Shown here in pieces: positions 22,819-35,491 of a DNA stretch of 64,000 bases (position 1 is the first letter of the stretch; each line of letters begins with the position of its first letter). Origin of the DNA: Gnetum montanum (Eukaryota > Streptophyta > Gnetopsida > Gnetales > Gnetaceae); assembly GCA_015680685.1 (NCBI GenBank), contig MNCI01006587.1:138748-202747 (forward strand), read 5' to 3'. The position numbers and the translations under genes were made by a program. The notes under the pieces are model-generated. The model saw only the letters and a list, made by a program, of their open reading frames with translations, searched no databases and was not told the origin of the DNA.

Positions 22819-25200
22819 GTGTCTCTTTCACAAGGAAGTGATAATGCATTGTATAATGAAAACATTCATTGGAGAACTAATGAAATGTATGATGAGGAAA
22901 GTTGGAGTGACCAACCTTATGCAAGGCTTTCTTATGTTCATGATCACCCTAACAACACTCAAAGACTACATTCACCTAAGGCAGACAACCTTGGAGGAGA
23001 TGAAGTAAGTCCTCAACCAAGGAAGGCCTTAAGGCCTAAGACCTCCTCAAAACCAAGAAGCAATTAATCAAAGGAACTTGGAGAACACCATAAAAGCCAT
23101 GAAAATCCTTTCAGTTTCACATCTTCCTCTTCCATTTCAACATCTAGCTTTGATGAAGATGAATGTAGGTGTGAAGATAAAACTCCACTAAAGGCTCAGA
23201 ATAGAAACAAAAATGAAACTGCAAGAACACTCATAGTCATCAACATGAACATAGATTAAATTGTCACAATCAACCCAATAGAGATTTTCATCATAAGCTA
23301 TTTAATGATGATGAACCCTTATTGGCCATTAAAAGTATAATGTAGATCATAGGGTAGTTAAGAAATCTCACAGGCATTGTAAAGAGAGTCACCTACCCAA
23401 GCTTGCTATGAATAATATCCCTAAATTTGTAGGAGGCTATGATTCAGATCCACAACTTCATATGCAAGCCTTCCATGATGCTTGTGCTTAGTACAACATT
23501 GAAAATGGATGGAAAAAGCTTAAGCTCTTCCCTAGGATACTAATTGATAGAGCCAAAGTGTGTTATAAATCATTAAAACCAAATTCAATCCAACGATGGT
23601 CCACAATGTTGGAATTCTTCAATGAGAAATATTAGACCTATGCGAGGGTGTCCAACTTGAGAAGACAGATCCAAGGATGGAAGCAAGAACAACATGAAGC
23701 CTTGGACATGGCCTTAGTTAGATATTATTACCTAATAAATATATGCCCAGGTCATGATTCCTCTGAGGAAAGGCAACTTTTCCACATCATAGATGGGCTT
23801 CATATTGAAACGAGCGAGATCCTTGGGATGTATGCTCTAGGTTAATTATACAAGCTATAAGCCCATAAGATTCGAGAGCTAATCAAGCCTATGAAAAAAG
23901 AAGAAGGAGAAATATCTAAATGGGAGAACATCAAGAAATATTAGTGGGAACCAACTCTTCAACAAACAGAGGTCCATATCTATGGTAAGGAGAAAGAAAT
24001 TGCTCTTGATAAGGTCATCTTGCAACAAACCTTGCCAATCCAGAAGTCTATTGATAAACTTGAAGCAAAGTTTAATAGGATGTCAAAATGGATACATGAA
24101 AATGTTACAACTCTCATTGAGATGATCAAGAGAGGATCATGCAAATCAAGCTAGGTGATCACTATAAACAAAGGATACAAAACCAAGAAACAGCTAGAAA
24201 CACTTTTCAGCAAATAAGAAAAATGGTTGAAGCAAGTGAGGCTATAGACTTAACCAGAGATGAAGATGATGGATGTGACATCTACATATATGAACATTTA
24301 AAGGGCCATTGCCTAGTCTTGTTGCATCTACATGAGTACTAGGTAGGTGCCTTAAATCTGAAGTTTGTATAGAAGCACATGCCTAGGAGATTTCATCTTC
24401 CACATGGTAATTATAGATAGTTCCACAACCAACCGTACCATCCTAGGGGGACTTATTACTAGCCTCAACACTATCATCAACCATAGTGACAACACCCACA
24501 GTCATGGGGGAGGCCACCACCATATCAGTCCTATCCTTCCTCTCTATCGAGACTACATGGATATTATGTTCAACATCCTATTTCTCCAACTAGTTCTACA
24601 TCCTCCACTTCAAATTGTCACTACCACTCTCTTGAGTATCATCAACCCATGACATCCTTGAAGGGAACACCACATTGCACCTCTTACCATCCATCCTACC
24701 CTTGATATTCCCATACTCAACCTCATCACACACCATCACTAGTGACACAAGAAAGTTTGGCATCACACTATCCACAAAAAAATGCCACTTGTGTTGCAAA
24801 CGTGCATAAACATGTTGATACCAGTAGGTCTCAACCACCATGTTGAAAACACCCCTTCTTTAGAAAAGGCTGTAAGTTGAAGCAAAACACTCATGGACCT
24901 ACCACATCATTTAAACTAGCATAATGCCAATCTAGGGTGATTTCTTCCTTTTCACTACCACTGTCCTCTAATCCTACACAAGGGCCACCATCCATCATTA
25001 CTCCAATTCCAAACCCAAGCAATGAATCTACAAGCATGGGGAGACCAAAAAATCCATGCATACCATATCATAATCAAGGGTGCAATCATGGGACAGACAT
25101 CTATCATGTTAACACACCTCATATCCTGACCCACTAGACATTTAACAATCAAGTGTGTGACTAACAATTTGTCTACCCAGCCACTACAACATTAAAAGAT
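22819..25200 (+). pseudogene. gag: G3 gag
   Basis: Open pieces at 22819-23067 (acidic/Ser-rich N-terminus), then the gag core at about 23400-23850: FVGGYDSDPQLHMQAFHDAC, SIQRWSTMLEFFNEKY, NLRRQIQGWKQEQHEALDM, IICPGHDS-like end. A Lys/Glu-rich helix region (23870-24260) follows and then a His/Pro/Tyr-rich tail (24380-25130). About a dozen stops. A clear CCHC knuckle is not readable. The core matches the gag of G2, which shows that G3 is a deletion derivative of that family rather than an unrelated element. Confidence 0.85.
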
Positions 25201-26636
25201 ACCTAGTGGCTAAGGAATGAAAGGTTACCAATGTTTTATACATTCATAGATCCTATCTATCCACTTATTAATCCTCATCATGGCTAAATGTTTAGTCATG
25301 GGGGACACCCCCCCCATTCTAATCTTTAGGATTCATAAGTGTTTTCCATCTTTTTGTTTTACAATTTTTTGTCATTTTCTTATTTCTTGATACAATTTTT
25401 CTTATTTCTTTCAACTTTTTCTATTTGTTGTTTTCATCTTCTTTGTTAGTAATCTCGCTTATGAATAAAATGATCATGTTTCCCATTGAGGTGAGGTTTT
25501 ATTTATGTTGTCAAGTCATAAGGGACTGATTATTCGAATAGTGAGACCATGTCATCCATCCACTCATCCCATTAATAAGAGGTTCTTTCCCTGGTCATAA
25601 TGATATTCTTTCCCATCATCCAACCTAAAAATAAATTCATAATCATTGTGTCTGGGTAGAACAGTGTTGAGCCAAGGTGGAACATAAGGGGTGTGACATC
25701 AAGGGGATTTGTGGATTCTCTTTGGCCACTTGTATATGTTCTATTATGTTGCTGAGGTTGTAATCATATCCTTGAAGATCTAATGAAAAATGGGAGTAAG
25801 AGTAACATGAAAAGACATAGAATAATTTTTACAGGTCCCATTGGAAAGACATGTACCCATGCCTAAAGGTTAAAAAAAAACAAAACAAAACTTGTGTGCC
25901 ATAACTAAGTTCCTCCCTTGGACAAAACCCCAAGTGATGTTACTCCTTGCAACTATGATATTCTTATGGTAATTAGCCAAAGTGATGACATGATGCGATG
26001 TCATTGAAATGTGGTTTGAACTTGGTTTGAATCTTGGATAGAAAGACTTATGATTATGTAACCATTAATAACACACATAAGGATTCATTGTGCCCATGGT
26101 AAGACACCTCATTTCCCAATTTCTATAAGCCATTCTACAATCCATCTCATCTCATTGTTTGTTTGATCCTAACTTGTGGTTTTATATATCATAGAGTTGT
26201 TATCTCAAATTGGTGGTTTTAACATGTGTGTTTTTTTGCATAAGTATGCATTGCATTCAACTCCTTTAGTGCCTACGAACATTTTTAGGTGTGGTTACAC
26301 AAGGGCATCATAGGGGGGACTCACTTGTGTAACTTTTGTAACTTGTACTTGTTTGACACAACCACATCATTCTTAACCTTCCAAGAGAATAATTATTAAA
26401 TTTCATAGTTTCCCTTCACATGTAACTTGATCCATCTACAACCTCAATTTTAATTCCCTTTTCCTTGCTTCTTCAAAATCTTCTCATGTTAACGGCTCCA
26501 CCTTCTTACATTTCTAATGCTTTCTTTCAATTTCCAACTTACCCCAAAACTATGGACCTAACCTGAAACCTTCCAACCAACCCTAGAGCTTCATTTCTTA
26601 TGCTCAATACCCCCATGAGATGCTTATTCATGGACC
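25201..26636 (+). other. G3 spacer
   Basis: Starts TTTAGTCATGGGGGACACC at about 25290, the same block that follows pol in G1 and G2, and runs in parallel with the G1 spacer as far as AGGGCATCATAG (about 26325). The pol deletion point lies at its left end. No gene is seen. Confidence 0.8.
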
Positions 26637-26713
26637 CCAATATCAAGTACTCAATATTGGATGGGATGCAACATTAGATACTCAATATCAGGTCACAAAA
26701 AACCTATATATAT
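26637..26713 (+). promoter_or_regulatory. G3 internal promoter-like module upstream of the aORF
   Basis: AATATCAAGTACTCAATATTGG and CATTAGATACTCAATATCAGG (26637-26692) lie just upstream of a TATATATAT box (26705-26713). The same units make up the U3 of G3 (TATTAGATACTTGATATTGAGG in the 3' LTR), also just upstream of its TATA box. It matches the layout at 5981-6028 in G2, where the motif is a different one. Activity is inferred. Confidence 0.55.
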
Positions 26714-27009
26714 GACCCCCATAGTGCCCAAACTTCATGCTCATCATTTGCAACTAGGGGAGTTTTTTAAATTTTCTATCGCAACTCAAAGCTCTATGCA
26801 ACCAACTACAACTTGTGATATTTGGCTTTCTACCACTCTAATTCTCATACCATTTGAACCTATTTGACCCCAGAGTGTTCATGTTAGTTGTGGAGGGGTT
26901 CTTGCATGAGAAACTTGTGCTACTTTTCCAAAATTTGCTATTGCTTGAAGGATATTATAAGGGTAAGAATGTGAAAAACCATAAGTGTTATATTAAACAA
27001 TCAATCAAG

Positions 27010-27285
27010 GTAATGCCAAAAACTTTAATCTTTTCACCCAAGGGACCATAACCATTATAATAAGCCACACATAAGGAAAAAGAAACCAATTGCAAAGGGT
27101 TGTAAAAGAAGATAAACACTTTTTGGGGGATTTTTTTTGAAAATTTTTATAACTATGCAATCATATAAACTAAAGAACTTAAGGAAATTAAGGTCATGAA
27201 TATGGTATACATCCATTAATGGTAAATATCAGCACCTTAGTAATACTTTATCTTTGCTTGATTGCTCCCAAAAAGAGGAGTATAG
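27010..27285 (+). other. Predicted leader intron before the G3 aORF
   Basis: Donor TCAAG/GTAATGCC (GT at 27010-27011) is at the same place as the G2 donor AAAG/GTAATATC; a possible acceptor GAGTATAG ends at 27285. Less certain than in G1 and G2 because no ATG follows the acceptor. Confidence 0.4.
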
Positions 27286-29967
27286 GAAGAACCTTCATAG
27301 AGAGCACCCAAACATCCAAGAGGTGGTAGGGGACAACATGGTGAGTTGGCAAAGCACGAAGAACAAGAAGCCCAATCTTTTAGCATCCATCAAGCAACTA
27401 TTGTTACTATATAGTTAGTTTAAGGAGAGGCCGTAGAACCACTAGCTCCTATGTAGGGACAACGTCTCATGTTGCCACCTAAATGCCTTATGGCTATGCA
27501 AGAAAAGTCCACATTGACCATGGTCATCATGTAGATGAACTTTGGTCCATTCATGGTGTTTTCCCTAGAATCAATTCGAACACAACTCCAAGCATCATCA
27601 CTGTGGCCTATTCTCTCATATAGTGATGATTGGTATGTTGGCAAGACCCACCAATTTTGGCACAACAAAGATAGAGGCATCACTATCAACATTTGTGGAG
27701 TCAATGTCTCATTCTCAATCAAGGTAATTATAGTATCTCTTAATTTGTCAAATGAGGGGGCTAAGGTAGTCCATCTATCCACCAAGCTAAAGTGGGTATA
27801 TGACAAGGAGGAAAAAACATATAATGAATTAACTCTAGAGGAAAGGACATACTTTAAGATTGGCACATATCATCTCTTCCCAACTAAAGGACTTAACAAG
27901 ATTTCAACATATGTGGCCAAAGGAAGTGCTATCTTAATGGGCAAATATATGGCCAACCTTCCTCAATTTTCTTTCATAGAAATTCAGATGTAGTTTAAGG
28001 AGAAAAAAGTAGGAAGGCTAACATTCCCATTCCCTTACCTAATCAGAAAGCTATGCAAGTGAGTTGGAATCCTGGGGTACATAAAAAATGTTCCAAAGAA
28101 ATCTCAAAATGCTTTCTTTGCAAAGTTGTTCAAACCTGCAGCACCAAGGAAAGACCTTGGTGGAGAACAAGAATCAGAGAAGGAAGCAGAACTAGAAATA
28201 GAAGTAGAACATAAGCCCAAATAGTGCCTTGAAATACAAGCCCTACCACTGCTGCAAGATTACAGATCCTTAATGAGCCATCTATATAAAATTGCTGAAG
28301 TTGTTAGTTGGGGAAGCAGAGAAGAGTCTAATCTTTTAAAAGTAATCAATGATGCCATATAGCCCACCATTTCAACCAACCCAACAAGTGGGTAGATCTC
28401 ACTACAATTAGGAGGAGAATCCCAATGGTCCAAGCAAACCTTTGGAAACACCACATCCTTCCAAGTGATGCTTAAGATAGGAGAAGGTGCCACAGTTATG
28501 GTAATGCAACATTAGGTTGTGGTAGGCATAACAGAAGTAATAATATATCATATCAAAGAATCATTTAATGTGCTTGTTGTGTCCCTAGTAGATTTGATAG
28601 GGACTAGAGATGCTCAAATGGTTACTAGAACTTCAATGACTCTAGCAACACATGAGGATGTATTAGATTGCCTATTGTAGATAGGACAAGTAATGACTAC
28701 TTTGTTTGATATCCCCAATGATGTCACTATAGCATAGTCAGATCTCATAGCCACTAAAGGAAAACTGGTCATGGTTGAAGTCAGGGCAGAACATGCGAAA
28801 ACAAAGGTGCAACATTTGCAATAAGAGTTGTTCACCTTGAGAGCTAAAAGATGAGATCCTACCCAATTTATTACACTTAACCAAGTGGAGCAATTTAGAA
28901 TAGAGAAAATGGCCAAGATAATTGAGGAAAACAAAGCTATAGATCAAGAGAAGAAAAAGACAATTTGCAGTGCCTTTGCAGTTGAAGCATAGACCTACAT
29001 CCACAAAAAGGCACTGACCACTGTGCAAGAAGAGAATAAGCAGCTTGAGACTGAAAATTCAAGGTTGATCATAATTGAAAAGCAAAAGAATATTTTGGAG
29101 GAAAGTGTCCACCAATTTTAAGAACAACTAGTGAGGATCAACCATGACATCAATAAATTGGCTAGGAAAAATAGAACCCTCTCCATAAAGGAGGTCTACG
29201 CCATTCAACAAAAGTCAGCAATCAAAATCAACACATGACAAAATGAGGCCAAGAAACATGAAAAGCTAAAGAAACACTTTCATGACCAAGTAGGCATGTA
29301 TAAGAAAATAAATGAAAAGGAAATCTAGATGGCTAAAGCCAGTATTGGAGCCATGTTAGTGCAAAATCCTAACTAGCAATCCATCTTGGATAGCTATGCT
29401 CTAGTCCATCAGGTAGAAGTGAAAAATAAAGACTTGTAGATTGAGGATTTGAAAGAGTACATGGTGTTGGCTAACCTCAGATATGCCAACCTTGCCATGT
29501 TAACAACAAGTCATCCTAGAAGCTAGTTGGAGAAGTAGGTAGTAAGCACCTATGCATTATATGAGAAAGAGTTTGCGAATAGAAAAGATGCTTTGTAAAA
29601 GCTCCATGTGGCAAACTCAAAATTGAAGGTAGTTAAAGCCAGTTACCATCAATAGAAGGATGTCACCTTAGACCTAACTAGTATATCAACAAATTATCAA
29701 GAATTAAGAGAAAAAGCTAGGGCCTTTAAGGAAGAATGACAATAGTTTGTGGTGTGGTATGTGAATGCCAACAATATGTTCTTGCAACTACCATGTTCTT
29801 GGGATGTACCGGTACTAGTACACATTGGTTCAGCAGCTTGGATGGTACACAACCCAAGGATAGAAGAGGAAAAATTGTAGGCATTGCTTAATTGCTACAA
29901 ATTTCACAAGCCTAGTGATAAAGGAAAGCGGCTGATGGAGGAGCCATCACCTCTAGGAACTACATGA
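27286..29967 (+). pseudogene. G3 additional ORF (aORF)
   Basis: About 890 codons in largely one frame with many TAG/TAA stops, ending at TGA 29965-29967. A basic, Gln-rich start (GGRGQHGELAKHEEQEAQ) leads to the longest open piece (27535-27993) with YDKEEKTYNELTLEERTYFKIGTYHL and LMGKYMANLPQF, then PYLIRKLCK near 28050, which resembles the 'putative plant transposon protein' domain. From about 28590 the protein is a long coiled coil rich in Glu, Lys and Gln. The end (VPVLVHIGSAAWMVHNPRIEEEK near 29810-29870) matches the ends of the G1 and G2 copies. No transmembrane helix is seen. Function unknown. Confidence 0.75.
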
Positions 29968-30162
29968 GCTTCCCCAAGTTGTGTCTTGTAAGTTTGTGTC
30001 TAATTTTTGTAAGCACCACTATGACATGTATAAGTGCATTTGTTTGTTTGTTTGTTTGTCTAAGTCAATTAATAATTAGATACCTTTCCACCAATATTTG
30101 TAAAGAACTTGTTCCTCATTTTGTTTAACTCGAGGACAAGTTTTCATTCAGTCATGGGATTA
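29968..30162 (+). other. G3 3' untranslated spacer and polypurine region
   Basis: Holds a short GTTT microsatellite (30041-30058) and the conserved CTCGAGGACAAGTTTTCATTCA...ATGGGATTA before the 3' LTR, the presumed plus-strand primer. Confidence 0.6.
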
Positions 30163-31089
30163 TGATGAGTCATCATTATGTCAACCTTGATATTAGATAC
30201 TTGATATTGAGGCTCTGATATTAGACACATGATATTGGGTTCCAAGAAATGATGTTAGATATTTGATATCGTCTCCTCTGTGCTAGCCTATAAATACAGC
30301 ACTTGGGTGCATGGTTGGGAGATAGTTTTAGTTCTTAGTTTTTTATAGTCGTTCTTAGATTTCTAAATTCAAGTTCTGTTATTCCCAGTGCATGCCCATA
30401 GTGTGATGTTTGTAATCATATGACACCTTTGTTCGAGTGTGACGTACTTGGACACATTACATGACTAGAAATAAAGATTGAGATTACTTCCATCATTGTT
30501 GCATTCACTTAGATTTATTATTTCTTTAATTACTCAATTATCTGCTATTTTCTTTAGTTAATGCTTCCATTTATTGCTANCAATTATCTGCTATTTTCTT
30601 TAGTTAATGCTTCCATTTATTGCTATTTACTATTCCTATCATTAAGTGGAATAAGTATGACTTAATCATGAGTGCTTAAGTGTAAGTACTTGGTAATCCC
30701 ACAGTGTATCATTTGGCACACCTAGTGATGTATGCTTAGCAATCCCAGTGGTAGTTATATGAAGTCCAAGGTGTGTATAGATGATTGGGGACAGATACTC
30801 ATCACATATAGGCTAGTTTAGATCTTATTTTCCATTGTTCATTAGTTTAATTAATTTACCTTTTTATCGTCATTAGGAGCAGCATAGGATTAGAAAACAT
30901 CATATGCCTCACTTTTGATAAAACCATACATGACAAAGTTACTACTAGTCCAAGTAGGAATATAGTGAACTATGGTCAAAGCATAATGATTTAGATGCAC
31001 AACCAATCCCATCCATAGAATTCAATTGGATTGTTCATGAACATTTGTGATTCGTATGGTTGGGCATAGGGGTATCTTGCTACTCATCA
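30163..31089 (+). repeat. G3 3' LTR
   Basis: TG...CA ends intact; TATAAATA at 30289-30296. It is 46 nt longer than the 5' LTR only because of a 45-bp duplication around a single N at 30580. Confidence 0.93.
30535..30625. repeat. 45-bp direct repeat flanking one N (probable assembly artefact)
   Basis: 30535-30579 and 30581-30625 are identical and separated by N at 30580. Removing one copy restores the exact LTR length. Contig ends were probably abutted without merging. Confidence 0.85.
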
Positions 31090-31094
31090 CTAAT

Positions 31095-31543
31095 GATACC
31101 CCTCTAACTAAGGCCTAAATTTCTTCCTTAAAAATCTTTAATTACTTCTTTCTTCTCTTTTCTTCTTTGTTTAGAGTGGTGATCATTCCCTATGGTTGTT
31201 ATAGGCTTACAATGATAAGAAAGGAGAAGTACAACAATGATATGGATCGGTATGAACTTGGTTTAGAATCTAAATGGATCGGTATATGGATCACCTTAAT
31301 CATGCACTCCACAAAGACCTTCTACAACTATGATCTAGGTCCAATTTCTCTCTAGACCCATTCTAACACTTTATTCTCTCATCTTACTACCCAATATCAT
31401 GGTCATATGTTTATTTTCAATTTGTAGATTGTATGATCCTAACACAATTGATTTTGAGAATATGGTACTTAAATTCTTCACCATTTGATATCCAAGGTGC
31501 CTATGAACTCCTTATGAATTGGTTATGTAAGGGCATTTTAGGT
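31095..31543 (+). other. G1 spacer, right part
   Basis: Continues the G1 spacer after G3. It parallels G3 26080-26330 (TGATCCTAAC, GTGCCTA.GAAC, AGGGCATTTTAG). Homology stops at 31543 where an LTR end of G4 begins. No gene. Confidence 0.7.
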
Positions 31544-32425
31544 TGTAATCCCTAAAAAATTTGGTTGCTAGAAAATCAAATATTCCAAGTGAATTTGAAG
31601 CATCCTAAATGGTCTTGTCAATTACCCATGGACTTGGAAATTATAAATGGGTGTACACAAATTAAATGAAAAATGTGGATCTAATCTAAGAGAAAGCACA
31701 AAATTTTAATTCGAAATAAACTTGCACAAATGAATGAACTATTGATTTTTATTAAAATAGTAAAACTTTTATAAGAGCAAAGTTTCAAGATATAAAAGTG
31801 TGTGCCTAGATGCATAAGGAGTCATCCAAATGGTGCTTGAAGTCTGGTAAAACTAGCAAGTTGTGCTTTGCAGTTAGTTGCACAATCCAGGTGCTTCTAA
31901 GCTCCAACTTACAAAACTCCTCATTCGTTCTTGAGCTTACATTTTCTGCATTGATATAAAAAATGGTGGAAAATGTTTGAGTTTTTGCTAAGCATTGAGA
32001 GTTTCCAATGCTAAGCCAATTGCCAATTTGCCAAAAAGTCCTTTCAAAGTATTGGATTCTAGTTTAAATAGGTTTTTGGTGTTTAATTTATTACTACAAA
32101 TTTTTGGCCATGATTATTGGCAAATTAAAATCATGTGTAGGTGTAGTAGGCTGTAATTTCCAACATAGTTGACCATTTATGACAAGTTTTGATACACCAA
32201 AGCCATCAAACCCATTTGCAAACCAAAAATAGTAAATCGATTTTTGTGACTATGTTAGCCTTTACCTCAACTATGTTGGTCTATGTGAATCCTGTTGAGA
32301 ATTGTTGTGACTACGTTGGCCATTGTTGGAAAAATGCAGAACCCAACAACTCCAACATGGACCTTGCAACATCCACGTTGGGTTTTTTGGTAACTTAATG
32401 TTGTAGTGTCGAACCATGCCAAAGA
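31544..32425 (-). repeat. G4 3' LTR
   Basis: Homologous over its length to 40831-42132. On the minus strand it has a CCTATTTAAA box near 32060-32070 and ends in ...GGGATTACA at 31544. Four ACTACGTTGG-type motifs lie upstream of the box (about 32245-32385). The U3 edge is approximate. Confidence 0.75.
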
Positions 32426-34143
32426 GTGCTTGTGATAATGGGATAAGATTATGATGAGATGATAAAAGTTGTTAGTTACATTTGATCATAAAGAAATGGT
32501 CATGAGGGTTAACAAGGAATCCCATAGGTTGACATCATGACTACAATATAACATAGATATGTTGAATAATCAATAAGGTCTTTGCACTTCGTGCTTTGGA
32601 AGTATTGGTCACTTGGTAATGTTTTTGAGGAACCAACACCTCACTCCAAGGTTTCTTTGTTCATTAGGCTCCTCCCTTTGCATTTTCAAAGCCATTAGTT
32701 TATCTTTTGATCCTCATTGGTCATCTGGATTCTTGGCAGTTTGCTTCCTTTTTTTCTTTTTCTTTTTTGGATGAAACCTTCATTAGGTTTCATTACCAAG
32801 GCTAGGTTTGATTTGGTTTTCTCATTGAATGAGATTTGTTACATTCAATTGACTTGATGGTGGAGAATGTCAAGGAAGATTTCATGTGACCCTGATGCAT
32901 GAGTGCCAAACATTAGTCATCACTGTCATTTAAGGCAAGGAAGGTCATAATCAGGCTATGGGTTCAGGCTCAAGAATAAGTATAGAAGTGAAGTGGAATA
33001 AGCACTCTTGGCATGGTAGGACAAACTCACTAAATCTTATGCATCGAGGTCACATGGTGACTTGCTACCATAATGAGTTGTACTTCCATGATGACAGTAG
33101 GCTTCATCCTATAAGCACACTCCAAGTGGACAAGAAAACAAGACAAAGAGAACATGTTGTTACAAGATAATGCATAGGGCCATATGAGACAACCAACAAA
33201 CTAGGCCATTGTCACCATTGTCAATGCAATGTAGAGAGATCTATGCAATGTGTAGTAGATTTACAAAACTTGTAGTTCATTCACTATGCCAAACAAAGAG
33301 AGAGAGATAGAGATAGAGATAAAGATCATGTAGGTTCACTTGTTGTATATCATCAAAGTCATCAACATTGATCATCCGTTGCAACCTATCAACAATGATA
33401 AATAACACTACAAGCAAACATTTGAGTGTTTGATGTAACCAGGGCTATGTAATGGCTTTAATGTTGCATTACAAGGGTTTGATGAGGTTATGAGCAGGTT
33501 TAAGTTTTGGTTAGGAACCTAGTCCTATGCATTTTCTCCTCATCATTGTGATTTAGATGGAAATTTCTAACCAAGGGACCCTCCGTGATGTTTTTGGCTT
33601 TGAGGTCAACAATCATCAAACTACTTCACGGTGTTATGAATGTATAGTAGAATAGTTTCAAGCTTAAGGTTTGGGTACGTAAGGTCAATTTGGTCTAACA
33701 TCACGAGAGGGGTTTATTTAGGCTTTAAGGCTAGTTGAGTTTGCTTCCTCATCCTCCTAGCTTAATCCTGCATGAAAACATAAGCACTTCAAGTGACACT
33801 TGTGTAATAAAATTGTTAAATAATGTAAAATACGTTAATAGTAACACATATATGAGTTAAAACACATTAGAGAAAAGGCCAAACATGGTTTAGTCATGGT
33901 TAACAAAGGCTAGAAGGGGTAAGTTAGAGAAAATACTGTGAAACAAAGGCTAAATGATGTGGAATAGAGCCAAATGATTATCAAAACCACGTAAAATGGT
34001 GTCAAATAAGGTCAAATAAGGTTATGCTGATTTCAAAGGACATCAATTAATGTCAAATCAAGTCAACCAAGGTCCAAGCAATGCCAAGTGTTGGAAGAAT
34101 GTGGTAAAACAAGGCTAAATGATATAGGCAATGATCATATTTT

Positions 34144-34207
34144 GCTAGTTTTAGGCCTTGGGAGCCCGTGATGTTGCTAGTTTTAGGCTTTGGTAGGCCA
34201 TGATATT
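34144..34207 (-). repeat. Two 32-bp minisatellite units related to those in G6
   Basis: GCTAGTTTTAGGCCTTGG.. and GCTAGTTTTAGGCTTTGG.. in tandem; the reverse complement resembles the 29-bp G6 unit (CTTAAACTAGCAT with CCATGG). Confidence 0.75.
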
Positions 34208-34589
34208 GCCTATTTCACTAAGTAGGGTCAAAGCAAGGTAAAGCTTGGTAAAACAATGTGCTATCAAAGTAAAATTGAGTAAAAATAAAATAGAATAAAC
34301 ATTACAAACTACGTAACACAAGATGAAATTATATATATATAATTTAATAAAAGAGATCCAATACGTAAAGCTGTCAAGCTTGGAAAAAAATTTTAATTGG
34401 GTATATCTATATTTAAGATTTCAACATAAATAATGCCAAGAATTATTACAACATATTGAAATATAAAATAGCTGTTACTATATCAAGTATTCTCTCTTAT
34501 TTTCTCGTTAAATGCAAAATTCAATTAAAATTCCAAAAATCAAAACAGGAAGAGAAATAATGGCTAATTTTAAGGTGATAACGTTCAGC

Positions 34590-34890
34590 ATATATCTCTT
34601 GTCTACGCGGTTGCCTAAAATTTGCTTGTCTTGGTATTTCAAAATTGACAGAACTCAATGAACCAGAAAATTAAACTGCAGCGCAGCGGCCCAATTTGCT
34701 GGCCCCAGTGACCCAGGCAGGCCTGTGCAGGGCGATCACAGGTGCAGAGACGGTAAAGGAAAAGGTGACGGTGGTAGGGTTTTTGGCCAAATAGTTTGAC
34801 CTGGTTACTACGCTAGCGTAGTTGGTTTCTTTTTTGTTTTTTGTGTTTTTTCCTGCATCGAAGGCCTTACATTCTAGACACAAATCTGGC
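34590..34890. other. CpG-retaining, GC-richer block inside G4
   Basis: In contrast to its CpG-poor surroundings this block has many CpG sites (ACGCGG, GCGCAGCGG, ACGCTAGCG). A 73-codon open frame on the minus strand (34892-34671) has no recognisable domain. It may be a captured or recently inserted piece. Unidentified. Confidence 0.4.
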
Positions 34891-35491
34891 ATGAGTCATA
34901 ACTACAAACGCCTCACACATCATGCTGAGTGATTCTCACCTAGGGTTTCCCACATAGTTACGGTGGGTCGTTTCTTTATGTGAGTCTTAGCTTTGGTTAT
35001 GATAGGTCACTTCTACGTGGTTTACTTTCATGTAATTTATAGGGTTATAGCAAATTTTAAATGGTGTCTAAAATACAATTGAGTGTAAGTCGTGTTTATT
35101 GTGGTAGATCACTTCAACAAGACATATCATAAATGTAACTTAGTTTGTAAGCCTCTTGCCTAATAAGATAATGAGTAACCACTTGAGCCACATATTATTA
35201 GTACTTGAGGTATTATTACATTCTTTTCAAGTTCTTTTAAAGTATTATTTTGGTTGTATCTTTTAGGGATGTGCCAATAGTCAAATTGTTTTACGTGCTT
35301 CAATGGCAATGTAAAAATATATGTTCAAAAGTATGTTGAAAAATATGCTAGTAGCAATAAAAATATAGATTTAAAGATGTTATCGAGAAGACAACTAGCC
35401 AAGAATTGCATTAGGTAGATAATTGTTTGTGCTTTAATTTGCTCCAAGTGGCTTTATGTTCTAATAGCTTTACTGTTTTGCTTGGCTACAG

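Larger units (their letters stand above)
21813..31089 (+). mobile_element. G3: non-autonomous Athila-like element with gag and aORF, pol deleted
   Basis: Two LTRs of 881 bp (21813-22693; 30163-31089, which is 927 bp but 881 after removing a 46-nt assembly duplication) and a perfect target duplication CTAAT at 21808-21812 and 31090-31094. The inside is primer site, gag, pol-to-aORF spacer, internal promoter-like module, leader intron, aORF, polypurine region. Protease, RT, RNase H and integrase (about 4 kb in G2) are missing as a block near 25200-25280. Such an element would need enzymes from a full relative such as G2. Confidence 0.92.
32426..35491 (+). other. G4 3' region, plus strand antisense to gag: upstream part of a possible spliced gene
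   Basis: No single long frame. It contains GA-rich simple sequence (33297-33325), loose GTCAAATAAGG repeats (33960-34030), two minisatellite units (34144-34207) and a CpG-retaining block (34590-34890). By its position relative to the terminal exon at 35492 it should hold the upstream exons of the antisense gene, but I cannot define them. Confidence 0.4.

Noticed and set aside
30535-30625. Biological tandem duplication in the G3 3' LTR
   Set aside because: The exact repeat is centred on an N and its removal equalises the LTR lengths.
31544-32425. Stand-alone plus-strand repeat
   Set aside because: It is homologous to 40831-42132, and both flank one minus-strand gag-protease element, so an LTR pair is the simpler reading.
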